DNA of 64,000 nucleotides, taken from Clostridium mobile. Its GTDB lineage: Bacteria > Bacillota > Clostridia > Clostridiales > Clostridiaceae. The notes under the pieces were generated by a model, which was not told where the DNA came from, ran no database searches, and worked only from the letters and a program-made list of their open reading frames with translations. The DNA is taken from NCBI RefSeq assembly GCF_018918285.1, contig NZ_JAHLQF010000002.1, positions 310,001-374,000 on the forward strand, in the 5' to 3' direction. This document shows positions 34,942-43,957 of the stretch, in pieces. Numbering within the stretch: the stretch's first letter is position 1; the number at the start of each line of letters is the position of its first letter. A program made the translations under genes and the position numbers.

Positions 34942-35946
34942 TTAACCTTTCATTTTCCTAAAAGCCAGTGGTGTTTTTCCATGAACCTTTTTAAACATTT
35001 TTACGAAGTTTCCACTATAATTATATCCAACCATTTTAGATATTTCATCAATGCTTAATTCTGTTGTAGTCAATAGATTTTCTGCCATTGTCATTTTAAT
35101 GGAATTAGTATATTGGCTAATAGACATATGATATTTTGCTAAAAAGCCTGCTTTTAATTTTTGTTCATTTAGAAATACCATTTTACTTAAGCTTTTAATG
35201 GTAGGAGGATTGCAAGCTTCCTTTGTTAAAATATCGTGGGCTTTTTGTATTGCATTGGCATCTGAGGCAGTTAAAGTAATATGTCTATTTTTCCCTATTT
35301 TAATATGACCATAATTTAATTGGTTAGTAAAAGCATTTTTGGGTGAGGAATATACTTCATTAGAAAGCAAGGCTATAGATTCTAAAATCTTACTTTCTAA
35401 ATATAAAGGAGTTAGATAATCAGCTTCAGCTAGATTCTTTAAGTTTTGAATAACAGAAGCTATTTCAAGAGGTAGATAGTGATAAGTATGGTTACTAATA
35501 AAATTATTAAAATCTATAGTCTTTGGGAAATTTGGTTTTACTACTTCATCAAAGTATTTTTTATAAATTGTTATTTCTACTCCGTGAAAGTGCTGACCCT
35601 TTTTCCAAACCTGTTTTCCTTTTAGTCTTTTTTCAACTACAAAAAATGAGGAAGGACTAAAAGAAGAAACAGGATTATTTTCAATTTTAAATTTAGTCTC
35701 TCCAGTATAGACAGTTCCAAAACGCATTAATTCTTCATTATGATCAAAGGAAAGAGAAAAATTTAATGGTATTGTATAATCACCAATTCCCAAATCATAA
35801 TATCCTTCTCTACCATATTTAATAAAATATCCAAGTTCAGGCTTAGCTTCATTCTTATATAGAGTGTAGTTTTCCGTAGGATAGGGTGTAAAAGTAATTT
35901 TATTTAAAACTCTATTTTGAAAATCTTTTGTTGTTTTAGAAACCAT
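34942..35946 (-). CDS. AraC family regulator
   Basis: The C-terminal ~100 residues hold two AraC HTHs (TIKSLSKMVFLNEQKLKAGFLAKY; ELSIDEISKMVGYNYSGNFVKMFKKVHGKTPLAFRK). The N-terminal part with FFVVEKRLKGKQVWKKGQHFHG is a ligand-binding jelly roll, as in regulators of siderophore genes such as PchR. It is divergent from the siderophore uptake operon, 200 bases away, and so probably activates it when a ferric siderophore is bound. Confidence 0.88.
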   Translation of the reverse strand: MVSKTTKDFQNRVLNKITFTPYPTENYTLYKNEAKPELGYFIKYGREGYYDLGIGDYTIPLNFSLSFDHNEELMRFGTVYTGETKFKIENNPVSSFSPSSFFVVEKRLKGKQVWKKGQHFHGVEITIYKKYFDEVVKPNFPKTIDFNNFISNHTYHYLPLEIASVIQNLKNLAEADYLTPLYLESKILESIALLSNEVYSSPKNAFTNQLNYGHIKIGKNRHITLTASDANAIQKAHDILTKEACNPPTIKSLSKMVFLNEQKLKAGFLAKYHMSISQYTNSIKMTMAENLLTTTELSIDEISKMVGYNYSGNFVKMFKKVHGKTPLAFRKMKG

Positions 35947-36065
35947 GTATCATCCCTCATTATTTATTTAGCTCTGGATATAATATTTTTAAGAACTCTG
36001 TTTATTATAGCATAAATTATCCTAATAGATGATAAAATTATTAAATTAGATGCAAGAATTGAAAT

Positions 36066-36084
36066 GAGAATGAAAATCATATAC
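36066..36084 (+). promoter_or_regulatory. Fur-box-like sequence before siderophore operon
   Basis: GAGAATGAAAATCATATAC agrees at most positions with the 19-bp Fur consensus GATAATGATAATCATTATC. It lies 80 bases before the binding-protein gene, so iron repression by Fur is likely. Confidence 0.65.
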
Positions 36085-36145
36085 AATTAGAACAAATAAA
36101 ACAACAATATAGAAATTAGTGATGAAGGATGCGTGGAGGTATATT

Positions 36146-37096
36146 ATGAAGAGAAATTTATTAAAGACATTAGTAGTTTCTTGTATGGCTGTTATGATGC
36201 TTGTAGGATGTGGAACTAAAGGTAGTCCAAGTGATGATAAGCCAATAGAAAAGACTATAACAGTTACAGATGTAAGAGGAGAGGTTAAAATACCAGCAGA
36301 GCCTCAAAGGATAGTAGATTTAAGTGGTAATAGTGATATTTTATCAATTTTAGGATATAAGGTTATAGGAACTGCAAATAGTGATGCCTATGACTATACT
36401 AAATTCCCTTCATATTTAGAAGATACATTAAAAGGAGCACAAATTTTAGGATATAGCATGCAAGAGACTATGGATATAGAAGCTGTTATGAATTTAGAAC
36501 CAGACTTAATAGTCATATCAACAGTTCAAGAAAAAATGTATGATCAATTGAGTGAAATTGCTCCCACAGTTATGGTTAAATTAGAGGCATTAAACTGGAA
36601 AGATGATATAAGAACTTTAGGAAAATTATTCAATAAAGAAGATGTAGCAAATAAATGGATTGAACAATATGAAGCAAAAGCTAAAACAGCAGGAGATAAG
36701 GTTAAAGAAGAATATGGAAAAGATACAACATACCTTTCATTCTTAGCAAGTGGTGGACAATTCTTTGTATTTGATGGCGCAGGTTTTGGTTCTGTATTAT
36801 ATGAAGATATGGGACTTGCTAAACCACAAGGAATGCCGGAACAAAGTAATATCAGTCTTCCTGTAGTGACTTATGAAGGTTTAGCAGCAATTAAATCTGA
36901 CTACATATTTCTAATGGCAACGGATGAAGATTATGCTCAACTTCAAAACAATGCAATTTGGAATAACTTACCTGAAGTTAAAGAAGGAAAAGTAGTTAAA
37001 TTAGGAGCTTCACCATATTTTAACCAAGGTTACAGTCCAATAGGTAGAGAGTTATTAGTAGATGAAATAGGTGGCATGTTAAATGAAACAAAATAA
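36146..37096 (+). CDS. Ferric-siderophore ABC transporter substrate-binding lipoprotein
   Basis: Signal peptide MKRNLLKTLVVSCMAVMMLVGCG with lipobox LVGC. Then the FecB/FhuD-type domain (RGEVKIPAEPQRIVDLSG, MDIEAVMNLEPDLIVIS, LNWKDDIRTLGKLFNKE), a class III binding protein with two lobes joined by a helix. ATG 36146 behind GGAGGT is used; upstream in-frame ATGs lack a ribosome site. It binds ferric siderophore at the cell surface. First gene of the operon. Confidence 0.92.
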   Translation: MKRNLLKTLVVSCMAVMMLVGCGTKGSPSDDKPIEKTITVTDVRGEVKIPAEPQRIVDLSGNSDILSILGYKVIGTANSDAYDYTKFPSYLEDTLKGAQILGYSMQETMDIEAVMNLEPDLIVISTVQEKMYDQLSEIAPTVMVKLEALNWKDDIRTLGKLFNKEDVANKWIEQYEAKAKTAGDKVKEEYGKDTTYLSFLASGGQFFVFDGAGFGSVLYEDMGLAKPQGMPEQSNISLPVVTYEGLAAIKSDYIFLMATDEDYAQLQNNAIWNNLPEVKEGKVVKLGASPYFNQGYSPIGRELLVDEIGGMLNETK

Positions 37097-38075
37097 AAAA
37101 CATACCATAGTTTTTATAATTTTCAATATGTTACTTCTGATAATGGGATTGCTTCTAGCTGTAAGGTTAGGGGCTGTCCATATCGGCTTTTCAGAGATTT
37201 GGAATAGTATATTTAATTATAGTGAAACTCTTGAGCTTATGCTAGTTAGAGATGTTCGTATTCCAAGAGCTCTTTCTGTACTATTTACAGGAGGAATTTT
37301 AGGAGTGACAGGATCAATGATGCAAGGTGTTACTAGAAATCCCATAGCTGAACCATCAATTTTAGGTATAAGCCAAGGAGCAACTTTAGTAATAGCGATT
37401 TTTTATGCATTAGGAATAACAATAAATACGCAGAATGTTATGATAGCATCTTTTATAGGAGCATTGATAACTGGAATTATAGTTTTAGGCTTTATATCGA
37501 AAAAAGCAAATAATAATTCCATAGCAAAGATACTTTTAGCAGGAACAGCAATGAGCACATTTTTTATTTCATTAACCACAATAATTGGATTATTATCAAA
37601 TCAATCTCAAATGATAGGTTTTTGGGTATCTGGAGGCTTTAGAAATGCAAGTTGGGCAGATTTTAGATTGGTATTTATGGTAGGAGTCATAGGGCTTATT
37701 ATAGCAATTTTATTATCGCCAAAGATAAATATATTAAATCTTGGAGATGATGTTGCCATAGGACTGGGAGAAAGTCCTGAAAAAATAAGATTTACAACAC
37801 TTATGGTTATGATACCTATGTGTGCAGCAGCAGTAGCAGTAGGAAAAAACATAGCTTTTGTTGGACTTATTGTGCCTCAAATAGTTAGAAGAATATTAGG
37901 AGAAGATTATAGAACAAACATACCATGTTCTTTTTTACTTGGAGCACTTCTTTTAACTTATGCAGATATTGCAGCAAGAATGTTATTTGATCCTTATGAA
38001 ACCCCAATTGGAATATTTACAGCATTAATAGGAATGCCATTTTTCATATCGGTAGCTAGAAAGGAGAGGGGATAA
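37083..38075 (+). CDS. FecCD family siderophore permease (subunit 1)
   Basis: A 330-residue polytopic protein of the BtuC/FecCD family: DVRIPRALSVLFTGGILGVTGSMMQGVTRNPIAEPSILG is the signature near the N-terminus and AFVGLIVPQIVRRILG is the ATPase-coupling helix. About ten membrane helices. Overlaps the lipoprotein gene by 14 bases and the next permease gene by one, so translation is coupled. Confidence 0.93.
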   Translation: MKQNKKHTIVFIIFNMLLLIMGLLLAVRLGAVHIGFSEIWNSIFNYSETLELMLVRDVRIPRALSVLFTGGILGVTGSMMQGVTRNPIAEPSILGISQGATLVIAIFYALGITINTQNVMIASFIGALITGIIVLGFISKKANNNSIAKILLAGTAMSTFFISLTTIIGLLSNQSQMIGFWVSGGFRNASWADFRLVFMVGVIGLIIAILLSPKINILNLGDDVAIGLGESPEKIRFTTLMVMIPMCAAAVAVGKNIAFVGLIVPQIVRRILGEDYRTNIPCSFLLGALLLTYADIAARMLFDPYETPIGIFTALIGMPFFISVARKERG

Positions 38076-39082
38076 TGAAGAAAAAAAGATTTAAAATAAC
38101 ATTAATAATTTTATTAGCTTTATTATTTATCTCCTTTGGAGTTACATTATGTTGGGGGACATATAAAGTTTCTCCTTTAGAAGTTATAAATACCCTTCTT
38201 GGAAATGGAACAAAGCTTCAAAACACAGCAATATTAAGTATTAGATTACCAAGGCTTTTAGTAGGAACTTTTGTAGCAATTGCTTTATCAACAGCAGGAG
38301 CAATTCTTCAAACTATAACTAAAAATGATTTAGCAGATACAGGAATAATAGGTATAAATGCTGGAGCAGCGGTGGCAGCAGTGATATTTATTACTTATCA
38401 AACTTCTAACTATTATAGTGAACTTGGAGAACTTTCAATCTTTGTATTACCATTTATGGCTATAGTAGGAGCAGGAATTTCTTCATTTATAATATATATG
38501 CTATCTAGCAGAAATGGAATAAGGCCTAAAAGATTTTTATTAATAGGAATTGGATTAAATGCAGGTCTTAATGCCTTTATAACCTTTTTTACCTTTAGAG
38601 GCGGTGTTGGAGATTACAATAGAATGTTAGTTTGGACGTCAGGAAGCCTTTGGGGATCAGGATGGAGCTATGCAAAAATAATTATGATAATAGTAACTTT
38701 AATGTTTATATTAGTTTTATTAAATCATAAAAAGTTAGATGTTTTAAATCTTTCAGATGAACTTGCCTTATCTTTAGGGTTAAATTTAGAAAAGGAAAGA
38801 AAAAAGTTTCTAAGCTTTGTAGTTATATTAGCGGGAACAGCAACAGCCTTTGCAGGAAATATTGGCTTTTTAGGACTTATATCTCCTCATATTGCAAGGA
38901 AATTAGTTGGGCCCTATCATAAGAACTTTGTAGTAATATCAGCAATAATAAGTGTTATAATAATTCTTCTTGCAGATGCAGTTTCAAGAAATTTATTTTC
39001 TCCAATTGAAATTCCAGTTGGAATAACAGTATCCATATTTGGAGTACCATATTTTATTTATTTAATGATGAAGGAGAAATAA
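38075..39082 (+). CDS. FecCD family siderophore permease (subunit 2)
   Basis: The 335-residue partner permease: SIRLPRLLVGTFVAIALSTAGAILQTITKNDLADTGIIGINAG and IGFLGLISPHIARKLVGPYH are the family blocks, with about ten membrane helices. The start overlaps the previous stop (TAATGA). It forms a heterodimer channel with subunit 1. Confidence 0.93.
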   Translation: MKKKRFKITLIILLALLFISFGVTLCWGTYKVSPLEVINTLLGNGTKLQNTAILSIRLPRLLVGTFVAIALSTAGAILQTITKNDLADTGIIGINAGAAVAAVIFITYQTSNYYSELGELSIFVLPFMAIVGAGISSFIIYMLSSRNGIRPKRFLLIGIGLNAGLNAFITFFTFRGGVGDYNRMLVWTSGSLWGSGWSYAKIIMIIVTLMFILVLLNHKKLDVLNLSDELALSLGLNLEKERKKFLSFVVILAGTATAFAGNIGFLGLISPHIARKLVGPYHKNFVVISAIISVIIILLADAVSRNLFSPIEIPVGITVSIFGVPYFIYLMMKEK

Positions 39083-39084
39083 TT

Positions 39085-39879
39085 ATGGAAGCTATTAGTG
39101 TAAAAAACTTATCAGTATCATATGAAGACAATACTATAATCGAAAATATGGATTTATCCATACCAAAGGGAAAAATAAGCATAATAATTGGAGCAAATGG
39201 ATGTGGAAAGTCAACTTTGCTTAAAACTATATCAAGAATTAATAAGCCTAAAAATGGAGATATCTTCATAAATAATAAAAATATAAAGAAAATAAAAGAA
39301 AAAAATATAGCAAAAGAAATAGCCTTTCTACCTCAAGGACCAGTTTGTCCAAGTGGGCTTACAGTGAGAGAGCTTGTGGCTTATGGAAGATTTCCTCATC
39401 AAAAAATCATAGGCGGACTTAATAGCCATGATAAACAAATTATTGATTGGGCAATAGAAGAAACTGGACTTAGTGAATTTGCTAATAGAGAAGTTGAAAA
39501 TTTATCTGGTGGACAAAGGCAAAGAGCTTGGATTGCCATGATTTTAGCTCAAGAAACAGATATTATAATGCTTGATGAGCCTACAACTTACTTAGATATG
39601 TCTTATCAGCTTGAGGTATTAGAAGTTCTTCAAAAGCTTAATAAAGAAAAAAATATTACAGTAGTTATAGTGCTTCATGAGCTTAACAACGCTTGCAGAT
39701 TTGCAGATAATATAATTGGGCTTAAGAAAGGAAAGATTATTTGTAAAGGAAAACCAATAGATGTAATTAATAAAGAAAGCTTAAAAGAAATATATGGCAT
39801 AGATGCTAATCTTAAAGAAAGTGAAAATGGTGAATACCCAGTATGTACGGAATATGAACTTCTTAGGGAGGGTGCATGA
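39085..39879 (+). CDS. Siderophore ABC transporter ATPase (FecE type)
   Basis: ABC ATPase with Walker A GANGCGKSTLLK, Q-loop LPQGP, signature LSGGQRQRAWIAM, Walker B IIMLDEPTTYLD and H-loop VLHELN. TYLD in place of TNHLD is typical of FecE/FhuC proteins. It powers the two permeases. Two bases separate it from the permease gene. Confidence 0.94.
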   Translation: MEAISVKNLSVSYEDNTIIENMDLSIPKGKISIIIGANGCGKSTLLKTISRINKPKNGDIFINNKNIKKIKEKNIAKEIAFLPQGPVCPSGLTVRELVAYGRFPHQKIIGGLNSHDKQIIDWAIEETGLSEFANREVENLSGGQRQRAWIAMILAQETDIIMLDEPTTYLDMSYQLEVLEVLQKLNKEKNITVVIVLHELNNACRFADNIIGLKKGKIICKGKPIDVINKESLKEIYGIDANLKESENGEYPVCTEYELLREGA

Positions 39880-41138
39880 AAAATAAAAACTTTATAATAA
39901 TAGTCATAGGGCAGATTATTTCACTTTTTGGAAATGCAATTCAAAGATTTAGTATGTCCTTATATCTACTAGAAATTACAGGGAGTACAGCTGTTTTTGC
40001 TAATATATTAGCAATATCAACTATACCGTATATTCTATTTGCACCAATTGCAGGTAGGCTTTCAGATAAAGTAAATAGAAAAAAGATAATGGTGTACTTA
40101 GATTTCTTCTGCTCAATATTAATTGGAGGTTATGCTCTTATATTATTTAAAGGAAGAGATAATGAATTCATAGTTGCAGCAGTTATGTTTATACTATCAA
40201 TATGTGCTACATTATATGGACCGGCAGTAGTATCTTCAATTCCACAAATAGTAGAGGAAGACAAACTCACTTCAGCAAATGGAGTAATAAATCAAGTGAG
40301 TTCAGTTGTAAATTTTGTGGGACCAATATTTGCAGGAATTCTTTATGGATTAGTAGGTATAAAACTAATAGTAGTAATAAATACAGTAAGCTTCTTAGCA
40401 TCAGCAGTAATGGAATTATTCTTAGACATTCCAGATGTAGTTAAGCATGAAGAAGTAAATTGTAATGATAAAAATGAAAGTGAAAACAAATTACTGTCAA
40501 AGAATTTTGTGAAAAAATCCTTTATAGATATGAAAAATAGTTTCCTTTATTTAAAGAAGGAAAAGAAAATTGTATTAGGAATTATAGTTTCATATGCTCT
40601 TTGTAATGTCTTCGTAGTGCCAATATTATCTATAGTTTCACCATACTTTATAAACATATTACTTGGACTTCCTTCAGAAATCTACGGAATAGTAGAAGGG
40701 GTATGTGTATTGGGCATGCTACTTGGAGGTCTTTGGATAAGCTTAAAACCAAAGATGTTCTCAATGAAAAAAGTCCATTATACATATTTTCCTATGATAG
40801 CAGGGGTTATACTAATGGCCATGTTAGGAGTTATAAAGTTAAATAATTATGCTCTAGCAGCACTATTTGGAATTGGCGGTATGGCAATTATGCTATCTTT
40901 AGCATTATCAAATGTATTAACTCTAACATTTATACAAAAAGAAATATCGGGGGATATGCTAGGGAGTGTATCAGCCTTTTCAACAGCAGTAGCAACTATA
41001 AGCGTTATACCAGGACAATTACTATTTGGACAAGCAATAGATATGCAAATACCAATAGGAATAATCTTATTAATAACAGCAATAATTAATTTAGGACTTA
41101 TACTATTTGTTAAGTGGAATGTAAGAGAATTGGAATAA
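39876..41138 (+). CDS. MFS transporter, siderophore-export type
   Basis: The 420-residue 12-helix protein begins IIIVIGQIISLFGNAIQRFSMSLYLL, with the loop motif GRLSDKVNRKKIM between helices 2 and 3. It resembles the EntS/MefE group of exporters. Overlap of 4 bases with the ATPase gene places it in the iron operon, so export of a siderophore or of iron-free ligand is plausible; macrolide-type efflux is the alternative. A 3' fragment of it recurs at 41834-41905. Confidence 0.85.
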   Translation: MKNKNFIIIVIGQIISLFGNAIQRFSMSLYLLEITGSTAVFANILAISTIPYILFAPIAGRLSDKVNRKKIMVYLDFFCSILIGGYALILFKGRDNEFIVAAVMFILSICATLYGPAVVSSIPQIVEEDKLTSANGVINQVSSVVNFVGPIFAGILYGLVGIKLIVVINTVSFLASAVMELFLDIPDVVKHEEVNCNDKNESENKLLSKNFVKKSFIDMKNSFLYLKKEKKIVLGIIVSYALCNVFVVPILSIVSPYFINILLGLPSEIYGIVEGVCVLGMLLGGLWISLKPKMFSMKKVHYTYFPMIAGVILMAMLGVIKLNNYALAALFGIGGMAIMLSLALSNVLTLTFIQKEISGDMLGSVSAFSTAVATISVIPGQLLFGQAIDMQIPIGIILLITAIINLGLILFVKWNVRELE

Positions 41139-41186
41139 AGGATTATGAGAAAATTAAAAACACCCTACATTTCTGCAGAGTGCCGT

Positions 41187-41220
41187 AAACTCAATAACGA
41201 TTTGTTATTGAGTTTTAATT
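41187..41220. terminator. Terminator between MFS gene and vanZ
   Basis: Arms AAACTCAATAAC and GTTATTGAGTTTT, T-rich on the plus strand. Confidence 0.8.
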
Positions 41221-41256
41221 TTCGTTCTGTCTTTAAAGGTAACAACTGAGTCTCGT

Positions 41257-41775
41257 TTAACCTAGAAATTTAATACGAATTCCCATAATAAATACTAAAA
41301 ATAAAACGAATAATATAGCTAAAACAAAAAGCACTATACCTATCACTATCAATACCTTATCTAATTTTTCTGAATTGAACACCTTTCTTAAACTTGTATA
41401 AATCAGTATGCCTAAGATTCCACCAAGAGTGTTAGTCAAGAGATCAGTTATATCAGTAGCGCCGATCGCTAAAATGAATTGACTCACTTCAATAAAAAGA
41501 CTAAACAATAAAATATAGATGGCATTTTTAATCAGTGAACTTTTTTTGTTCACTATTTCTATCAAAATACCTAAGGGAACAAAAATAATAATATTATAGA
41601 CAACTTCTTTTACGCCACCTGACGCTCCAAATGGTATCAAGTTAATACGTCGTAATTGCTCACCAGAAAATGCTTGATTAAATACATCATTCAGCGAAAC
41701 TGAAAATTTGAAAAGCAATATCCAGGTCAAAACGATAAAGTAAAGGTATAAAAGAATTTTACCTGCTTTTTTCAT
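41257..41775 (-). CDS. VanZ-like membrane protein
   Basis: A ~172-residue membrane protein with RINLIPFGAS, VYNIIIFVPLGILI, FIEVSQFIL and DITDLLTNTLGGILG, the VanZ family blocks with their conserved Phe-x-Pro-x-Gly and Asp-x2-x-Asn pattern. VanZ gives low-level teicoplanin resistance. ATG 41775 behind GGAGGCG. The gene looks inserted next to or within a duplicated end of the MFS gene, with no van genes nearby. Confidence 0.88.
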   Translation of the reverse strand: MKKAGKILLYLYFIVLTWILLFKFSVSLNDVFNQAFSGEQLRRINLIPFGASGGVKEVVYNIIIFVPLGILIEIVNKKSSLIKNAIYILLFSLFIEVSQFILAIGATDITDLLTNTLGGILGILIYTSLRKVFNSEKLDKVLIVIGIVLFVLAILFVLFLVFIMGIRIKFLG

Positions 41776-41833
41776 GTGAACGCCTCCTTCGTATTTGAAT
41801 GCTTTTTTTATTATATCACGAGGTGTCAAGTCA

Positions 41834-41905
41834 ATTTAACATTTATACAAAAAGAAGTGCCGGGGGATATGCAAATACCAATAGGAATAATCTTATCAAT
41901 GACAG
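41834..41905 (+). pseudogene. Duplicated 3' fragment of the MFS transporter gene
   Basis: TTAACATTTATACAAAAAGA and CAAATACCAATAGGAATAAT match two segments of the MFS gene (about 40926-40964 and 41045-41084), joined after loss of about 85-95 bases between short GATATG repeats. It lies on the far side of vanZ, which suggests that vanZ arrived in a second copy of the MFS 3' end. Confidence 0.7.
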
Positions 41906-41966
41906 CCCCTTTGTAATTTGCTTTGTGACCTATTGACAGTGTGGGATAGAAGTGTTACATTTGTTG

Positions 41967-41982
41967 TAGACCGCATGGTCTA
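41967..41982. promoter_or_regulatory. TetR-type operator palindrome
   Basis: TAGACC-GCAT-GGTCTA, a 6-bp inverted repeat, just before TATAAT (41995-42000) of the TetR-family gene. Likely site of autoregulation. Confidence 0.65.
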
Positions 41983-42017
41983 GACTAGCCGGTATATAAT
42001 AAAGGAGGTATAAAAAA

Positions 42018-42629
42018 TTGAAAGAAAAGTCTTTTGAAAGAAAGGCAGAACTGCTTGAGGCAGCATTAGATGAATTTATAACAAAAAACTATGAAGATGC
42101 TTCACTCAATAATATCATAAGGAATGCAAAGATCAGTAAAGGTACTTTTTATTATCACTTTCAAGATAAACAGGCACTTTATCTATTTTTATTAGAGTGT
42201 TCTGTAAGAAGCAAATGGGAATTTGTGAATGATAAGATTAATGAATATACAGAAGAATATGAAGGAAAGGACATTTTTGAAAAGTTTAAAATACAAGCAA
42301 GGATTGGTGCAGAATTTGCTATTGTTTTCCCAAAGTTTCATAGGTTGAGCAAGATGTTTACGAAAGAAAAAGGTAACAAAGTATACGATATTGCAAAGGG
42401 TATATTAGGAAGTGATACGGAAAAATTGCTTGAAGAAATGATAGATAAAGCTATAGAAAATGGAGACTTCAAAAAGGAATTTTCTAAAGAATTTATTGTA
42501 AAAACTGTAAGTTACCTTTTTATCCGTTTTGATGAGATTTTTTATACGCAAGAGGATTTTGAACTTGAAAAAATGATTGAAAACCTTGACAATTATGTGG
42601 ATTTTATGAAAGGCGGTTTAGGTAAATAG
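42018..42629 (+). CDS. TetR family transcriptional regulator
   Basis: The N-terminal HTH ERKAELLEAALDEFITKNYEDASLNNIIRNAKISKGTFYYHFQDKQALYLFLL is standard TetR. The ligand domain is family-specific. TTG start behind AAAGGAGG. A palindrome upstream and a membrane-protein gene 35 bases downstream suggest it controls both. Inducer unknown. Confidence 0.92.
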   Translation: MKEKSFERKAELLEAALDEFITKNYEDASLNNIIRNAKISKGTFYYHFQDKQALYLFLLECSVRSKWEFVNDKINEYTEEYEGKDIFEKFKIQARIGAEFAIVFPKFHRLSKMFTKEKGNKVYDIAKGILGSDTEKLLEEMIDKAIENGDFKKEFSKEFIVKTVSYLFIRFDEIFYTQEDFELEKMIENLDNYVDFMKGGLGK

Positions 42630-42664
42630 AGGGTTTACCCAAATATAAGATGGGAGTGAATATT

Positions 42665-43246
42665 ATGGAAAATACTAAATTTAAACGCTATGATAAAATG
42701 TTAGCTTTGATTTTTGCAGTGCTTACATTATTATTTCTTGTTTTGGCATTTACGAATAAAAGCTTTTTCGATTGGGCTTATGAACGCCACCAAAATCAAT
42801 TAAGCTGGTATTTAAGACCATTGTTCCTTATACCCTTTTGTTATTTTGCATATAAAAGAAGTTGGGCTGGTATTTTCGGAACAATTTTTCTTCTTTTGAC
42901 GAGTATGTTTTGGTTTCCAAGACCAGAAGTTGTAAGTGAACAAGTAAAGCAATTCCTGGAAATGGAAAAGGAATATTTAAGTGGTGTTTGGGGAAGTGCA
43001 AAAATACTGATGTCACTTCTTATTCCCGTTTCGTTTATTGCACTAGGCGTAGCATTCTGGAAGCGCAGCTTATGGTTTGGATTATCTGTTGTTGTCTTTA
43101 TGGCTGTGGCTAAAATGATTTGGAGTGTAGCCTTTGGTGGCGAGGCAGGAAAGTCCATCTTTATACCTGCAATCATAGGACTAGTAATTTGTATTGGCTT
43201 AATTTATCTGGGGTTTAGGAAGCTTGAAAAAAAGAATAAATGGTGA
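42665..43246 (+). CDS. Four- to five-helix membrane protein, TetR target
   Basis: A 193-residue protein with hydrophobic segments around residues 12-30, 48-60, 68-80, 114-132, 137-155 and 163-183. No transporter signature is evident. ATG 42665 behind GGGAGTG. Its position after tetR suggests a function in exclusion or response to a compound. No named family is recognised. Confidence 0.6.
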   Translation: MENTKFKRYDKMLALIFAVLTLLFLVLAFTNKSFFDWAYERHQNQLSWYLRPLFLIPFCYFAYKRSWAGIFGTIFLLLTSMFWFPRPEVVSEQVKQFLEMEKEYLSGVWGSAKILMSLLIPVSFIALGVAFWKRSLWFGLSVVVFMAVAKMIWSVAFGGEAGKSIFIPAIIGLVICIGLIYLGFRKLEKKNKW

Positions 43247-43536
43247 TCATGTGAAGGCGGAGCACTTTTTTGCTTCAAAATATAAAATTTAGATGAAAAA
43301 TAGCAAGCCTAATATAAGGAGTAGAAAAACTCTTTATCAACAAATTTAGCATATCCAATACTAACTTGCCATAACAAGTTATACCTTAATCATAATATTT
43401 TTAATATATATAAATATTGTGATTAAGGTATAATTAAGATAGAAGAGCAAGGAAAAGTAATTGCATAATTGACATACAATGTAAGTATAGGATACAGATA
43501 CAATATTAATTACTGGGTAGAGGTGTTTATGAAAGA
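43247..43536 (+). other. Intergenic region before the immunity array
   Basis: No gene is visible. It contains an inverted repeat around 43383-43432 (TTAATCATAATATTT / AATATTGTGATTAA) that could end transcription, and then leads into the IS-like end. Confidence 0.4.
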
Positions 43537-43685
43537 GATCAAGTGATTCTTAGGTTCAGATGGAGTTTGCTTAAAAGGAATACTTACTCCAGCTGAAGCT
43601 TAGAAGAACTTATCCAGGGACGAGCATCCGTTATCTCCTACTTATAGAAGATGGGAGTGTTACGGATGTTACGTCATCGGATAAA
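43537..43685 (+). mobile_element. IS605/IStron-like end (possible omegaRNA) remnant, copy 2
   Basis: Same noncoding element as 31708-31908 but in the opposite orientation and with one hairpin less. It ends TACGTCATCGGATAAA and is followed at once by a methyltransferase fragment. No transposase lies nearby. The two copies form an inverted pair around 11.6 kb. Confidence 0.5.
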
Positions 43686-43878
43686 TGATTTTAATAAGGT
43701 GTACAAGTATTATGACAAATTTATGTCTATGTTTAATCTATATAAGCATGAAGAAGTAAAGTCTGCTGCAAAAATTGAATACTTCAAAAAATACCATAAG
43801 CCACCTAAGTTTGTTGTATGGCACAACGACTCTGATGATGGTGTGTCTTTGAATCATATCTTAAGCAATAGGTTATGA
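43651..43878 (+). pseudogene. Chimeric remnant: methyltransferase N-terminal piece joined to an immunity-gene tail
   Basis: The open frame reads NDFNKVYKYYDKFMSMFNLYKHEEV, like the start of a UbiE-type SAM methyltransferase. From IEYFKKYHKPPKF it switches to a sequence identical to the end of the Imm1-like gene at 58932-59285. The DNA match (43774-43880 to 59181-59287) has one difference. The apparent start lies in the IS end and lacks a proper ribosome site. It is the left boundary of the repeat array. Confidence 0.75.
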
Positions 43879-43927
43879 GCATTCGTTCCTGTAGACGAAT
43901 TAAAATAAAGCTCCAGGAAATTTATAT
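43876..43927 (+). repeat. Array repeat A1 (pseudoknot repeat)
   Basis: Begins with the stop codon TGA of the chimeric remnant. Stem 1 ATTCGT / ACGAAT and stem 2 CCTGTAG / CTCCAGG are interleaved; tail GGAAATTTATAT. Stem 1 shows the C-G to T-A double change relative to most copies. Confidence 0.85.
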
Positions 43928-43957
43928 TTGACGAATACGCGTAGGAGGAGAGTAGAA

